Shown: one piece after another, positions 28,290-36,696 of the stretch
How the letters are laid out: every line of letters begins with the position of its first letter
Numbering within the stretch: the first letter of the stretch is position 1
Assembly: GCA_024178355.1 (NCBI GenBank)
Contig: JAMZNZ010000003.1
Location: 62,001-126,000, forward strand
DNA from: Maricaulaceae bacterium EIL42A08
GTDB taxonomy: Bacteria > Pseudomonadota > Alphaproteobacteria > Caulobacterales > Maricaulaceae
Direction: 5' to 3'
DNA length: 64,000 bases
Made by a program: the position numbers and the translations under genes
The notes under the pieces: generated by a model
Database searches by the model: none
Told to the model about the DNA's origin: nothing
What the model saw: the letters and a program-made list of their open reading frames with translations, nothing else

Positions 28290-30250
28290 TGCGGTTGGGG
28301 GTTTGTTATTATCCGGAACACTGGCCGGAAGAAAAATGGGCCGATGATGCACGCCGGATGGCCGAGCTTGGTTTGTCTTGCGTCCGGATCGGCGAATTTG
28401 CCTGGGCGAAATTCGAACCCCAACCGGGCCAGTATGATTGGGACTGGTTTGACCGCGCAATCGAGACGCTCCACGCGGAAGGTCTTGGGATAATCCTCGG
28501 AACGCCGACGGCCACACCTCCGAAATGGCTGATCGACCGGCATCCGGACATTCTGGCGCAAGATGAACACGGCCGCCCGCGCCGCTTTGGTTCGCGCCGC
28601 CATTATTGCTTTTCCAGCGAAACCTATCGCCGGGAATGCCGCGGTATCGTAACCGAGATGGTCCGGCGCTATGGCGAACATCCCGGCGTGGTGATGTGGC
28701 AGACTGATAACGAATATGGCTGTCACGATACGGTGGAAAGCTATTCACCTGCTGCGCAAGCCGCCTTCCGGGTCTGGCTGGAAAACCGCTACGGCACAAT
28801 CGAGGCCCTGAACAAGGCCTGGGGCGCGGTTTTTTGGAGCCAGACCTATCGGTCGTTTGATGAGGTAGATCCGCCCGGCGCAACGGTCACCGAGGCAAAT
28901 CCGTCTCATCGGCTGGATTTTCAGCGCTTTTCTTCCGATCAGGTTGCCAGCTTCAATCGCGAACAGGTCGATATCATCCGTGCGTTTTCACCGGGACGAG
29001 AGATCACACATAACTTTATGGGCGTATTCACGGCATTTGATCACCACAAGGTCGGGGCCGATCTCGATGTTGCGACTTGGGACAGCTATCCGCTGGGATT
29101 CCTGGATCTCATGCCGCTGCCCGAAGACCTCAAGCGATACTGGTTGCGGCAGGGCCATCCGGATTTTCAGGCCTTCCACCATGATCTTTATCGCGGATGT
29201 TCACCCAAATGGGGGGTGATGGAACAACAACCCGGTCCGGTGAACTGGGCGCCTTATAATCCGGCACCACTGCCCGGAATGGTCCGGCTCTGGTCGCTGG
29301 AAGCTATTGCACATGGGGCCGATCTGGTCAGCTGGTTTCGTTGGCGGCAGGTGCCGTTCGCGCAGGAACACATGCACGCCGGGCTCCAGCGCCCGGATGG
29401 CGCACCCGCCCCGGCCTATGACGAAGCCCGCCAGGTCGCGGCAGATGTCGAGGCGATCAAGGCAGGCGAAACAACCCGCAGCGAAGTCGCCCTTATCTTC
29501 GATTATGAAAGTCAATGGACCCATTTGATCCAGCCGCAGGGCAAGGGCATGGATCTGTTGAGGCAAGCCTTTGAAACCTATTCCTCGCTGCGGCAGCTCG
29601 GGCTTTCTATCGATATTCTGCCGCAGTCGGCTGACCTGAGCGGCTATAAGCTCATCGTTCTGCCCGGCCTCCCGATCCTGAATGCGGGATTGATCAAGCA
29701 GTTGAAAGAAACGCCCGGAACGATACTGGCCTTACCGCGCACCGGGTCCAAAACCGACAATTTCCACATTCCCGAAACGCTCGCGCCGGGCGCGCTGCAA
29801 CCGCTTATGCCGATCCGGGTGACGCGGGTGGAGAGCCTGCGCCCGTTGGTCACCGAGACCGCGATCTGGGTGGATAGCGAGCGCATTGTGATCAACTGGC
29901 GTGAACATGTTGAACTGCCCGCCCCCGACAGTGAACTGGGCGTGCATGTCGAAGCGCGTTTTGCCGACGGATCCGCCTTCTGGATCGAAGCGGGGCAGGT
30001 CCATTATCTGGCGGGTTGGCCTGACAATGAGGCAGCTGTGAACATTTTTGGTGTCATTGCCAAGCGGGCCGGGCTTGAACCAAGATCCGTCGGCCCCAGC
30101 CTGCGCTTGCGCCGGTTGGGCGATCTGGAATTTGCCTTCAATTACGGGCTCGAGACGGCGTCTCTGAAAGGCCTTGTGCCGGAGGATGCCGAGTTCCGGA
30201 TCGGCGGGATGGATCTGCCTCCGGCTGGCGTTGCCGCCTGGAAAGCCTAG
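28289..30250 (+). CDS. Beta-galactosidase, GH42
   Basis: The ATG shares its first base with the stop codon of the GH36 gene. This 653-residue protein has the GH42 start (GVCYYPEHWPEE), the acid/base Glu142 in WQTDNEYGCH, and the nucleophile Glu312 in GVMEQQPGPVNW. A trimerisation domain (about residues 390-590) and a C-terminal sheet follow. There is no export signal, so it acts on imported beta-galactosides. The end overlaps the converging symporter gene by 4 bp. Confidence 0.95.
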   Translation: MRLGVCYYPEHWPEEKWADDARRMAELGLSCVRIGEFAWAKFEPQPGQYDWDWFDRAIETLHAEGLGIILGTPTATPPKWLIDRHPDILAQDEHGRPRRFGSRRHYCFSSETYRRECRGIVTEMVRRYGEHPGVVMWQTDNEYGCHDTVESYSPAAQAAFRVWLENRYGTIEALNKAWGAVFWSQTYRSFDEVDPPGATVTEANPSHRLDFQRFSSDQVASFNREQVDIIRAFSPGREITHNFMGVFTAFDHHKVGADLDVATWDSYPLGFLDLMPLPEDLKRYWLRQGHPDFQAFHHDLYRGCSPKWGVMEQQPGPVNWAPYNPAPLPGMVRLWSLEAIAHGADLVSWFRWRQVPFAQEHMHAGLQRPDGAPAPAYDEARQVAADVEAIKAGETTRSEVALIFDYESQWTHLIQPQGKGMDLLRQAFETYSSLRQLGLSIDILPQSADLSGYKLIVLPGLPILNAGLIKQLKETPGTILALPRTGSKTDNFHIPETLAPGALQPLMPIRVTRVESLRPLVTETAIWVDSERIVINWREHVELPAPDSELGVHVEARFADGSAFWIEAGQVHYLAGWPDNEAAVNIFGVIAKRAGLEPRSVGPSLRLRRLGDLEFAFNYGLETASLKGLVPEDAEFRIGGMDLPPAGVAAWKA

Positions 30251-31686
30251 CGCGGCAGACCCACGAACTCCGCCCGATTGCCCAGGATCAGCCGATTATA
30301 AATCAACGAAATGGCGATCGAGGCGATCAGCGTGATCAGCATCAGATGAATGTAGTGCAGCGGCGTCCAGACGAAGGTGAAACCGGCATAGATCACTGTA
30401 CCCGACAGCACGCCCGTCATTGCGGCACCGGCGCCCACATTGCGGAAAGCAAGCCCGACAATGAAGGCCGACAGGATCGGCATCGACAACAGGCCGAAAA
30501 GTTGCTGGACCAGGTTGATGATGCTTTCCGCGCTCTGATAGACTGGTACCAAAAGGATGGCGAGACCGACGAAGATCAAGGTAATGACCAGATTCATCCG
30601 GCCGACATTCGGCGTGGAATCGAAATAGGTTTCATGGATATCCAGCACATAAAGCGTGGTGGATGAATTCAGCACCGAGTTGAAACTGGTCAGCACGGCG
30701 GCGGCAATCATCGCGGCAAATGCGCCGGACAACCAGGGCGGCAGAACCGCGCCGACGATCTGGCCATAGGCGGCATCGCCCACGTCCCCGAACAGCTTGT
30801 AGGCGACAATTCCGGGGATCACGACAATAGCCGGGACGATCAACAGGCGGATACCGGCGGCTGCCAGAACGCCCTTCTGGGCTTCGCGCAAACTCTTCGC
30901 CGCCATGGCCCGTTGGGTGATGGTCTGATTGGTGCTCCAGTAAAAAATCTGGATGAAAATCATGCCCGTCAACAGGGTGTGCCAGGGGATGGGCGAGTCA
31001 TTATCGCCGATCATGGTCAGACGCTCGGCCGGAATGCCGGATAGATCAAAATCAATCGCCATCAGGGCCAGGATGACGACCAGCACGGCGACGCCCAGGA
31101 CTCCGACACCTGAAATCGCATCGGACACAGCCACCGCTCTCAAGCCTCCGAAAATGGCGTAGGCGGAACCGATCAAGGCCAAAGGAATGGCAAAGGCCAG
31201 GATCGGCCATTCAACCCCGAACATGGATTTCAGAAAGAGCGAGCCCGTATAGAGCATGACGGGCAGGAACACGATGATATTGCCGAGAAGAAACAGCGCT
31301 GCGATCAACGCCCGGATATTTTTGTCATTATAGCGCTGGCCCAGCAGCTCGGTCGTCGTGCGGCAATTATTCTTGTAGTAAATCGGCAGGAAAACAAAGG
31401 CGAGGATGATCAGTCCGACAACGGCTGCCAACTCCCACCAGGCCAGCAGGGCCATCTGGTTTCCATTCATGCCTACCAGCTGATCGGTAGAGAGATTGGT
31501 CAGCGTGATAGAACCCGCCACCAGGATCCAGCCCAGGCTGCGCCCGGCTAGAAAGTACTCGCTTTCATCGTCGGTGGCGGTCTTTTTCATGGCAGCAACG
31601 CGCCACCATGTCAGCAAACCGATCGCGAGCGTCAGCGCCGCGAAAATTCCAACCTGTAACGGATCAAGTGCCAGATTATCAGCCAT
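30247..31686 (-). CDS. Sodium/solute symporter (SSS family), probable galactoside or galactose transporter
   Basis: The ATG at 31686 follows AAGGGGG and gives 479 residues with about 13-14 hydrophobic helices; the open frame upstream is not supported. Family blocks include ITLTNLSTDQLVGMNGNQM, GGLRAVAVSDAISG and TSFNSVLNSSTTLYVLDI, which match the sugar branch of sodium symporters. Because both glycosidases of the operon lack export signals, this protein is the best candidate for importing their substrates. It is convergent with the operon and ends close to IS6 copy E. Confidence 0.9.
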   Translation of the reverse strand: MADNLALDPLQVGIFAALTLAIGLLTWWRVAAMKKTATDDESEYFLAGRSLGWILVAGSITLTNLSTDQLVGMNGNQMALLAWWELAAVVGLIILAFVFLPIYYKNNCRTTTELLGQRYNDKNIRALIAALFLLGNIIVFLPVMLYTGSLFLKSMFGVEWPILAFAIPLALIGSAYAIFGGLRAVAVSDAISGVGVLGVAVLVVILALMAIDFDLSGIPAERLTMIGDNDSPIPWHTLLTGMIFIQIFYWSTNQTITQRAMAAKSLREAQKGVLAAAGIRLLIVPAIVVIPGIVAYKLFGDVGDAAYGQIVGAVLPPWLSGAFAAMIAAAVLTSFNSVLNSSTTLYVLDIHETYFDSTPNVGRMNLVITLIFVGLAILLVPVYQSAESIINLVQQLFGLLSMPILSAFIVGLAFRNVGAGAAMTGVLSGTVIYAGFTFVWTPLHYIHLMLITLIASIAISLIYNRLILGNRAEFVGLPR

Positions 31687-31802
31687 GTCGCCCCCTTGTT
31701 CGACCATGAACGCTTCGACGACATCTAACAAGCGAAACGCGCAAGGTGGTGGTTCGCAGCTTGAGCGCAGCGCCGCACCTCATCGAGAGACATTCTCCGG
31801 GA

Positions 31803-32608
31803 GGTGCTGTCAGACTAAAACGGACTGGTCTCGAATCGCTAGCGGCGCGTGAACCTAGGCCACCAGTAGTTCACGCCACTCGATAAGGGCAGCCTGGCGG
31901 AGGTCTTTGAATCTGGATCGGCGTTCTAAGGATCGGTCGTGATTGAAGTGATTGTGGACGGAGGCGTGGGCAGCGGCGAATTTCTGCAAACTTCGCATTT
32001 GCCTAAACCGCGCCATCGCTCGCTCCCGCCTTCGGAATGGTAAATGTGAGTTCTCCGCTCGGTTATTCTCATGCCGCCCAGTGATCTGGCGATCGGCATT
32101 TCCGATCTCGCGCATCGCCGCTCGGTATGAGCGAAGTCTGTCGGTCACGACCTCTCGCGGCCGACCAAAGCGCTTCATCGCTTTCTTCAGGAATTTCAAT
32201 GCTGAAGCCTTGTCGCGTGTCTTAGTGACATAGGATTCCAGCACCTCGCCTTCGTGATCGATTGCCCGCCACAAATAGTGCGTCTCGCCATTAATCTTCA
32301 CGAAGACTTCGTCGAGATGCCAGCGCCATTGCGTGACCTGGCGCAGCTGTTGAGACCGGCGCTTCTTGATTTCGCGGGCCATCATGGGGCCAAACCGGTT
32401 CCACCAGAAACGCACTGTCTCGCGGGTGACGTCGATCCCGCGCTCATGAAGCAGGTCTTCCACGTTCCGCAGAGACAGCGGGAAACGGATGTACATCATC
32501 ACCGCAAGGCGGATGATCTCAGGCGACGTTTTGAAGTAACGAAACGGGTTGCTCATCCGCACAGATTGAAGCCGGACCCGATAACGAGCCGTTTAATCTG
32601 ACAGAACC
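31803..32608 (-). mobile_element. IS6-family insertion sequence, copy E
   Basis: This 806-bp copy lies in reverse orientation, with GGTGCTGTCAGA at 31803 and TCTGACAGAACC ending at 32608. It is closest to copy C in lineage but inverted relative to it, and the pair encloses the galactoside operon. No target duplication is seen. Its distal end cuts into an IS5-type transposase fragment. Confidence 0.9.
31855..32556 (-). CDS. IS6-family transposase (copy E)
   Basis: This intact 233-residue transposase starts at the ATG at 32556 (MSNPFRYFKTSPE), 52 bp inside the terminal repeat, as in the other copies; a GTG two codons upstream is less likely. The catalytic contexts WHLDE, VVTDR and NNRAENSH are present. 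All aromatic positions that are cysteine in copy C are normal here, so this is the better candidate for an active copy. Confidence 0.93.
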   Translation of the reverse strand: MSNPFRYFKTSPEIIRLAVMMYIRFPLSLRNVEDLLHERGIDVTRETVRFWWNRFGPMMAREIKKRRSQQLRQVTQWRWHLDEVFVKINGETHYLWRAIDHEGEVLESYVTKTRDKASALKFLKKAMKRFGRPREVVTDRLRSYRAAMREIGNADRQITGRHENNRAENSHLPFRRRERAMARFRQMRSLQKFAAAHASVHNHFNHDRSLERRSRFKDLRQAALIEWRELLVA

Positions 32609-32780
32609 CCCGTCTGTGATCCGAAGGCGGCCGGCCTCGCTTGCCGCCGCTCGCCACCACGAAGGGCTGGAAAAACGCCCACTCCTCGTCCGTCATCAAC
32701 CCGCGAACCAAGACCGCCTCCCAAAAGCCAGTCTTGAATCACGCTTCCACCGCCTTGGGAATCCACTTCGTCAACAGGAC
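32609..32780 (-). pseudogene. N-terminal remnant of an IS5-family transposase
   Basis: On the reverse strand an ATG at 32696 opens 29 codons beginning MTDEEWAFFQPFVVA and ending GRPPSDHRR, the N-terminus of IS5-type transposases. The frame is cut off at the end of IS6 copy E. The stretch 32697-32780 would be the left part of that element. Too little remains for any function. Confidence 0.7.
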
Positions 32781-32804
32781 CTAGAACCGGCCTGTGCTAG
32801 AAAA

Positions 32805-32836
32805 CTGAGACCACTTCGCTTTCGTCTGACAGCACC
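32805..32836 (+). mobile_element. Isolated IS6 right end
   Basis: CTGAGACCACTTCGCTTTCG followed by TCTGACAGCACC (ending at 32836) matches the right ends of the full IS6 copies. No transposase sequence precedes it. It is a scar of an earlier element. Confidence 0.75.
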
Positions 32837-33086
32837 GCCACTCAGACCGGCAGGTCTCGTCTCTTTCCATGAGCTGGCAATTGCTTCCCCAAGTTTTCGG
32901 GGCTTGCGAAGCCGTGTCTGGAACCGAGACTCGTCCGACGCGCCCCAACACCCCCGAAAACCCCGAAAGTCTCAAACCGCCATTTTCGGTGGTCCGAGTA
33001 CTGTAGCCGGAGCTTTAATTGGCAGTGTTCGAAGGAGTGTTTGAGGACCGAGGGTTCGAATGCTGCCCGCAGCAGCTGTCCGACTT
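32837..33086. other. Gene-free stretch between IS debris and the SDR gene
   Basis: Apart from the 27-bp repeat (32970-32996) and two short GGGGTTTTCGGGGG-like inverted words around 32890 and 32955, I see no gene here. The word GAGGGTTCGAATGCT near 33050 resembles a tRNA T loop, but no cloverleaf can be built around it. Confidence 0.5.
32970..32996 (+). repeat. 27-bp direct repeat, right copy
   Basis: Same word as at 11444-11470, same orientation, two mismatches. It lies just outside the IS debris that ends the galactoside region. Confidence 0.75.
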
Positions 33087-33842
33087 TTAGGTCAGCATGC
33101 CGCCATCAACACTTAGCACCTGTCCCGTCACACATCCTGCTTTATTGGAAGAAAGCCAGGTTACGGCGTCAGCGACATCCTGTTCGCTCGCCCATCGTCC
33201 TTCGAGCGGAATGAGATGTTTCATGCTGCCCATCACCTGCTCCCGGTCGACGCCTGCAGAGAAAGCGGCGTCCCACATCCCGCCATCAACAGGCCCAGGC
33301 GCAACAGCATTTACGCGAACACCATAGCGTCCAAGATCAATCGAGGCGTTCCGGGTGAAAGCGTTTACCGCGCCCTTCGAGGCCGCATAGGCTGTTTGGC
33401 CAATAGTTCCACCAAAGGCCGCAATAGAGCTAATGTTCACCACGCATCCACGCGCTTCTATTAGAGCAGGTGTCAGAGCATGTGTGAGCATCATCAAATT
33501 ACGGACATTTACGTTTAGTACTGCATCGACGGCCTTTTCAGTGAGGTGCTTTACCGGCTCTTGTGCGATCGTACCGGCATTGTTGACGAGAACATCGATT
33601 TGCGAAGAAATATCCAATGCGGCCTTTGCAACATGTTCCCAGCTATCAGCGTTCGAAAAGTCTGCCGAAATAAAGTTTGCATCACCCGGAAGGCTTTCAG
33701 ACAGTTCGCGCAACCGGTCTTCATTGCGGGCAACAAGGATGACGCGCGCGCCATCCTCGGCGAGGGTGCGGGCGATGGCGGCACCAATGCCGCGGCTGGC
33801 ACCAGTTACAACCGCGGTTTTTCCTTTGAAATCATAGGTCAT
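33087..33842 (-). CDS. Short-chain dehydrogenase/reductase
   Basis: This 251-residue classical SDR has the NAD(P) motif TGASRGIG (residues 13-20), NNAG near 87, and the catalytic Ser138, Tyr152 and Lys156 (YAASK). It would oxidise or reduce a hydroxyl or keto group, possibly the diol or alcohol formed by the Rieske enzyme encoded upstream in the same direction. It is the last gene of the Rieske/DUF3237/SDR cluster (41-bp gap). Confidence 0.92.
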   Translation of the reverse strand: MTYDFKGKTAVVTGASRGIGAAIARTLAEDGARVILVARNEDRLRELSESLPGDANFISADFSNADSWEHVAKAALDISSQIDVLVNNAGTIAQEPVKHLTEKAVDAVLNVNVRNLMMLTHALTPALIEARGCVVNISSIAAFGGTIGQTAYAASKGAVNAFTRNASIDLGRYGVRVNAVAPGPVDGGMWDAAFSAGVDREQVMGSMKHLIPLEGRWASEQDVADAVTWLSSNKAGCVTGQVLSVDGGMLT

Positions 33843-33883
33843 AAGAAACCCTCTGTCTTGGTGATGTTGGATTGCGAGTGGCT

Positions 33884-34360
33884 TCAGCCGATCTCGTAAA
33901 TGGTGTAGACTGGACTGAATCCGGACTGTTTGCCGGTACCGACAGCAATGACGTCATTCAGCCAAGCATAGCGTTCATCGCCGCATTCGAATCTTGCGAC
34001 CGTCACCAGTGAGTAACTTCCCGCCTTCAGTGTCTTGCCCTGGGCAAGTTGAGCCATCGCGCCCGCGGTGCCGATGAAACGGCCCTGATAGCTGAGGTAG
34101 ACCAGCGCGTCGTCATCGGTCCTAAGGGTCAGACGCACATCGATCATTATGGTTCCATCGGCGCGGACACGAACCCAATCCGCACCGCCTGGCAAAACCT
34201 GGCCGCTGAGCCTCTCGCCTTCAAACGTACCACCTACGACCGGCGCGATAGTGCGTTGCCCTTCAGGTGTTTTGCCGATTTGTGCACAGTTCGCAGAATC
34301 AACATCAAGGCGAAGTGTGATGAGGTGCTGATATGGCAGTGATGGAACAGAAGCGCTCAT
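33884..34360 (-). CDS. DUF3237 family protein
   Basis: This 158-residue protein has the DUF3237 pattern of a small beta-barrel: GKTPEGQRTIAPVVGGTFEG, GADWVRVRADGT and LTLRTDDDALVYLSYQGRF. The family function is unknown, but its members occur in catabolic clusters. It lies 4 bp from the Rieske gene stop and so is translated from the same message. There is no signal peptide. A role as a small ligand-binding or isomerase-like protein is only a guess. Confidence 0.82.
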   Translation of the reverse strand: MSASVPSLPYQHLITLRLDVDSANCAQIGKTPEGQRTIAPVVGGTFEGERLSGQVLPGGADWVRVRADGTIMIDVRLTLRTDDDALVYLSYQGRFIGTAGAMAQLAQGKTLKAGSYSLVTVARFECGDERYAWLNDVIAVGTGKQSGFSPVYTIYEIG

Positions 34361-34364
34361 AGGT

Positions 34365-35768
34365 TCACTCTGCTGCCATGTAGGCGTCTAGGGTTTTGTG
34401 GAAATGGCGGATACGGCTTTCCTGATAAGTCGCGAGAGTTGCGCCGGGTTTGCGGCTGGTGCGCAACCCTTTCTGAATACGCATAAGATTGTCTGTGTCC
34501 TGATCCACGACCATGGCAGCGGACCCCATCGCCTCGACGGTTGACCACGGCTCCTCTTCAGTAAGCCACACAATGCCGGGTGGTGTGGGATGCGATTCGT
34601 CCTCGGCTTTCGGGAAAAGAAAGAACATCTCCATAATGGAGCGTTCCGGGTCGTCTCCATAGGGACGGAAACGGTAGCCAGCGGCCAGACCGACTCCGCC
34701 GAACTGAACGAAATTCGGGAACACAGTATACTGGATAAGGTCCAGTGCGACGGCGTCGGATATGCCGGAAACGTCGCGTCCGGATGATTTGGATATCTTC
34801 TTGCGCGCAATACCGGCGAACCGGTCGCGTGGTGTCTGGCCGTCTTCGACCGGCGCTGAGGATTTGTAGAAGGGCGTGTCGCGCTCCATCAGAGTGCGCG
34901 TCTTCTCCGGGTCGAAGCTTTCCCCGAGGGACGGGCTGGGCACGCCCTGCGCGCTAATCATCCGGTTGATATGGCGAACGCCTGGCCAGGTGTCATACTG
35001 GGTGTTGCTGTCGCCATAATAGGGCAGCGATTGCGGGTGTGCGAAGGGGACATGGTAGGCCTCGACGAACGCCTCTGCGCATAGCTTCCAGTTGCAGGGC
35101 ATGACCTTGGCGACGTGGATCGCCTTGTAGCGGTTCTCCAAGTCGAAATCCTTGAAGTGTTCGGGCAAGATTTCGAGGTAGGAAAGAAGGTCTTCGCCAT
35201 CATGGTTGAAGTTGATGAAGACGAAGCCGCCCCAGGTGTCGACGCGCGCTTCGGGCAGGCTGAACGCTTCCCAGTTTATGTGTTTGAAGTCCCAAGCGCC
35301 GGGAACTTCCTTCAGCGTGCCGTCGAGGTTCCAGGTGAAACCATGAAACGGGCAACGGAACTGCTTCACGCAGCCACCTTCTTTGCGAAGCATCGTGCCC
35401 CGGTGGAGGCAGGAGTTCACATAGGCGCGGATCTCCTTTGGCCCTGTTCCTGTTCGTACAACGATCAGGGAGTCGTGCACGATATTGTAGACGACATGGT
35501 CACCTACTTTTGGAATGTCTTCGAGACGGCAGGCCCATTGCCAGGTCCTACGCCAGACCTTCTCGACTTCCTGATCGTGATACTCCTTGGAGAAATAGCG
35601 CTCTACCGGGATATCCTCATTACCCATATGGACTTGGGATTCTTCGCGCATATGGTCAGGCGGCGCGATACGGTCTTTCTTATAGATGTCCTGTAGCGAG
35701 GGCTTCGGGCGGCCCTTCGGGCCTGTTGTTACGTGTTCGCGAGACCCGCCAATATTTCCTTCCGCCAT
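34365..35768 (-). CDS. Rieske non-heme iron oxygenase, alpha subunit
   Basis: This 467-residue oxygenase has the Rieske [2Fe-2S] ligands Cys120-x-His122 (CLHRG) and Cys139-x2-His142 (CPFHG), then the mononuclear iron motif EAYHVPFAH with His239 and His244. It would hydroxylate an aromatic or alicyclic substrate using electrons from a reductase and ferredoxin encoded elsewhere; none is visible here. There is no beta subunit gene, so it is probably an alpha-only enzyme. The gene is the first of the operon, divergent from a TetR regulator with an operator between. Confidence 0.93.
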   Translation of the reverse strand: MAEGNIGGSREHVTTGPKGRPKPSLQDIYKKDRIAPPDHMREESQVHMGNEDIPVERYFSKEYHDQEVEKVWRRTWQWACRLEDIPKVGDHVVYNIVHDSLIVVRTGTGPKEIRAYVNSCLHRGTMLRKEGGCVKQFRCPFHGFTWNLDGTLKEVPGAWDFKHINWEAFSLPEARVDTWGGFVFINFNHDGEDLLSYLEILPEHFKDFDLENRYKAIHVAKVMPCNWKLCAEAFVEAYHVPFAHPQSLPYYGDSNTQYDTWPGVRHINRMISAQGVPSPSLGESFDPEKTRTLMERDTPFYKSSAPVEDGQTPRDRFAGIARKKISKSSGRDVSGISDAVALDLIQYTVFPNFVQFGGVGLAAGYRFRPYGDDPERSIMEMFFLFPKAEDESHPTPPGIVWLTEEEPWSTVEAMGSAAMVVDQDTDNLMRIQKGLRTSRKPGATLATYQESRIRHFHKTLDAYMAAE

Positions 35769-35811
35769 GACAAGTGACCTCCCTTGCGCAAATCAGAATG
35801 TCACACTAGTA

Positions 35812-35837
35812 ACATACAAACAGAATGGTCTGTATGT
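35812..35837. promoter_or_regulatory. TetR-type operator between Rieske operon and tetR gene
   Basis: A 26-bp near-palindrome with arms ACATACAAAC and GTCTGTATGT (9 of 10 paired) lies 44 bp from the Rieske start and 27 bp from the regulator start. It is well placed for the TetR protein to repress both its own gene and the oxygenase operon. Confidence 0.65.
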
Positions 35838-35864
35838 AATATGAAGTCAACAAGGATCATATTG

Positions 35865-36464
35865 ATGGCTGTCGAATCTGAGAATAAGCGCCCGACCCAG
35901 GAGGAGCGCACAGACGCCATGCGTGCCCGCTTACTCGAGGCGACGCTCGACCTTATTGCTGAGGAGGGATGGGCGCAGACTAGCACCCAAAAGATTTGCA
36001 AGCGCGCAGGCGTCTCACGTGGCGCGCAGACTCATCATTTCCCAACCAAGAACAGTCTACTGATCGCTGCAGTCCGGGAAATTGTTGCGCGATATCAAAC
36101 GGAACTGGATGCAGTCTCTGATCGAAACCTTGCTGGAGCGAAGGGGCTCGAGGATTTGTTCGATTTTCTCTGGAATGCTTGCTTTGAAGGCAACCTCTTG
36201 AACTGCTGGATGGACGTGATGGTAGCAGCACGCACAGACGCAGCCTTGCTTCCAGCGGTGCGTGAAACAGATAGCGCCGCTATCGACGCTATGCGTTCTC
36301 TGGGACGGCGGTGCGCTGACACGACTTCGAAGCAGCATCGTGCTTCGGACTTAACTGAACTGACGGTGTATTTACTGCGAGGGATGGTCGTTCAGAAGGG
36401 CGTCCATCCGAGTCAGGGTGATCGTACGAGGCTGTTTAGCATATGGAAGCAGTTAGCGGCCTAG
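35865..36464 (+). CDS. TetR-family transcriptional regulator
   Basis: The ATG at 35865 gives 199 residues; upstream in-frame codons lie over the operator and are unlikely starts. The N-terminal helix-turn-helix is clear (LIAEEGWAQTSTQKICKRAG, then VSRGAQTHHFPTKNSLL). The C-terminal ligand domain is helical without a recognisable ligand signature. As the divergent neighbour it probably represses the Rieske/DUF3237/SDR operon until its substrate is present. An IS6 fragment begins 12 bp after the stop. Confidence 0.9.
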   Translation: MAVESENKRPTQEERTDAMRARLLEATLDLIAEEGWAQTSTQKICKRAGVSRGAQTHHFPTKNSLLIAAVREIVARYQTELDAVSDRNLAGAKGLEDLFDFLWNACFEGNLLNCWMDVMVAARTDAALLPAVRETDSAAIDAMRSLGRRCADTTSKQHRASDLTELTVYLLRGMVVQKGVHPSQGDRTRLFSIWKQLAA

Positions 36465-36476
36465 CCCACGACTAGG

Positions 36477-36679
36477 TTCAGGCAAATGCGAAGCCTACAA
36501 AAGGTCGCTCCCGCCCACGCTTCCGTCCACAATCACTTCAATCTCGAACGTCATTTCTACCGCCGCGAAGAATTCAAGGAAGACCGATCCGCCGTCCTGG
36601 CCGAATGGCGTGAACTTGTCGCCTGAGTTAGGTTCGAACCCGGTTCTTTGAGACCGATCCGCTTTAGTCTGACAGCACC
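36477..36679 (+). mobile_element. IS6 remnant: last 49 codons and right end
   Basis: The frame 36477-36626 encodes the C-terminal part of an IS6 transposase (FRQMRSLQKVAPAHASVHNH, ending AEWRELVA), followed by the right terminal repeat TCTGACAGCACC ending at 36679. The left three quarters are missing. The internal sequence has diverged (HFYRREEFKEDRSAV), so this is an old copy. Confidence 0.88.
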
Positions 36680-36696
36680 GCCACATCACCTTTTGC

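Noticed and set aside
28110-28883. Reverse open frame of 257 codons across the GH36/GH42 junction
   Set aside because: Both forward genes are well-defined glycosidases; the reverse frame is compositionally driven and has no recognisable motif.
33030-33075. Possible tRNA with T-loop-like GGTTCGAAT
   Set aside because: No acceptor stem, D arm or anticodon arm can be paired around it.
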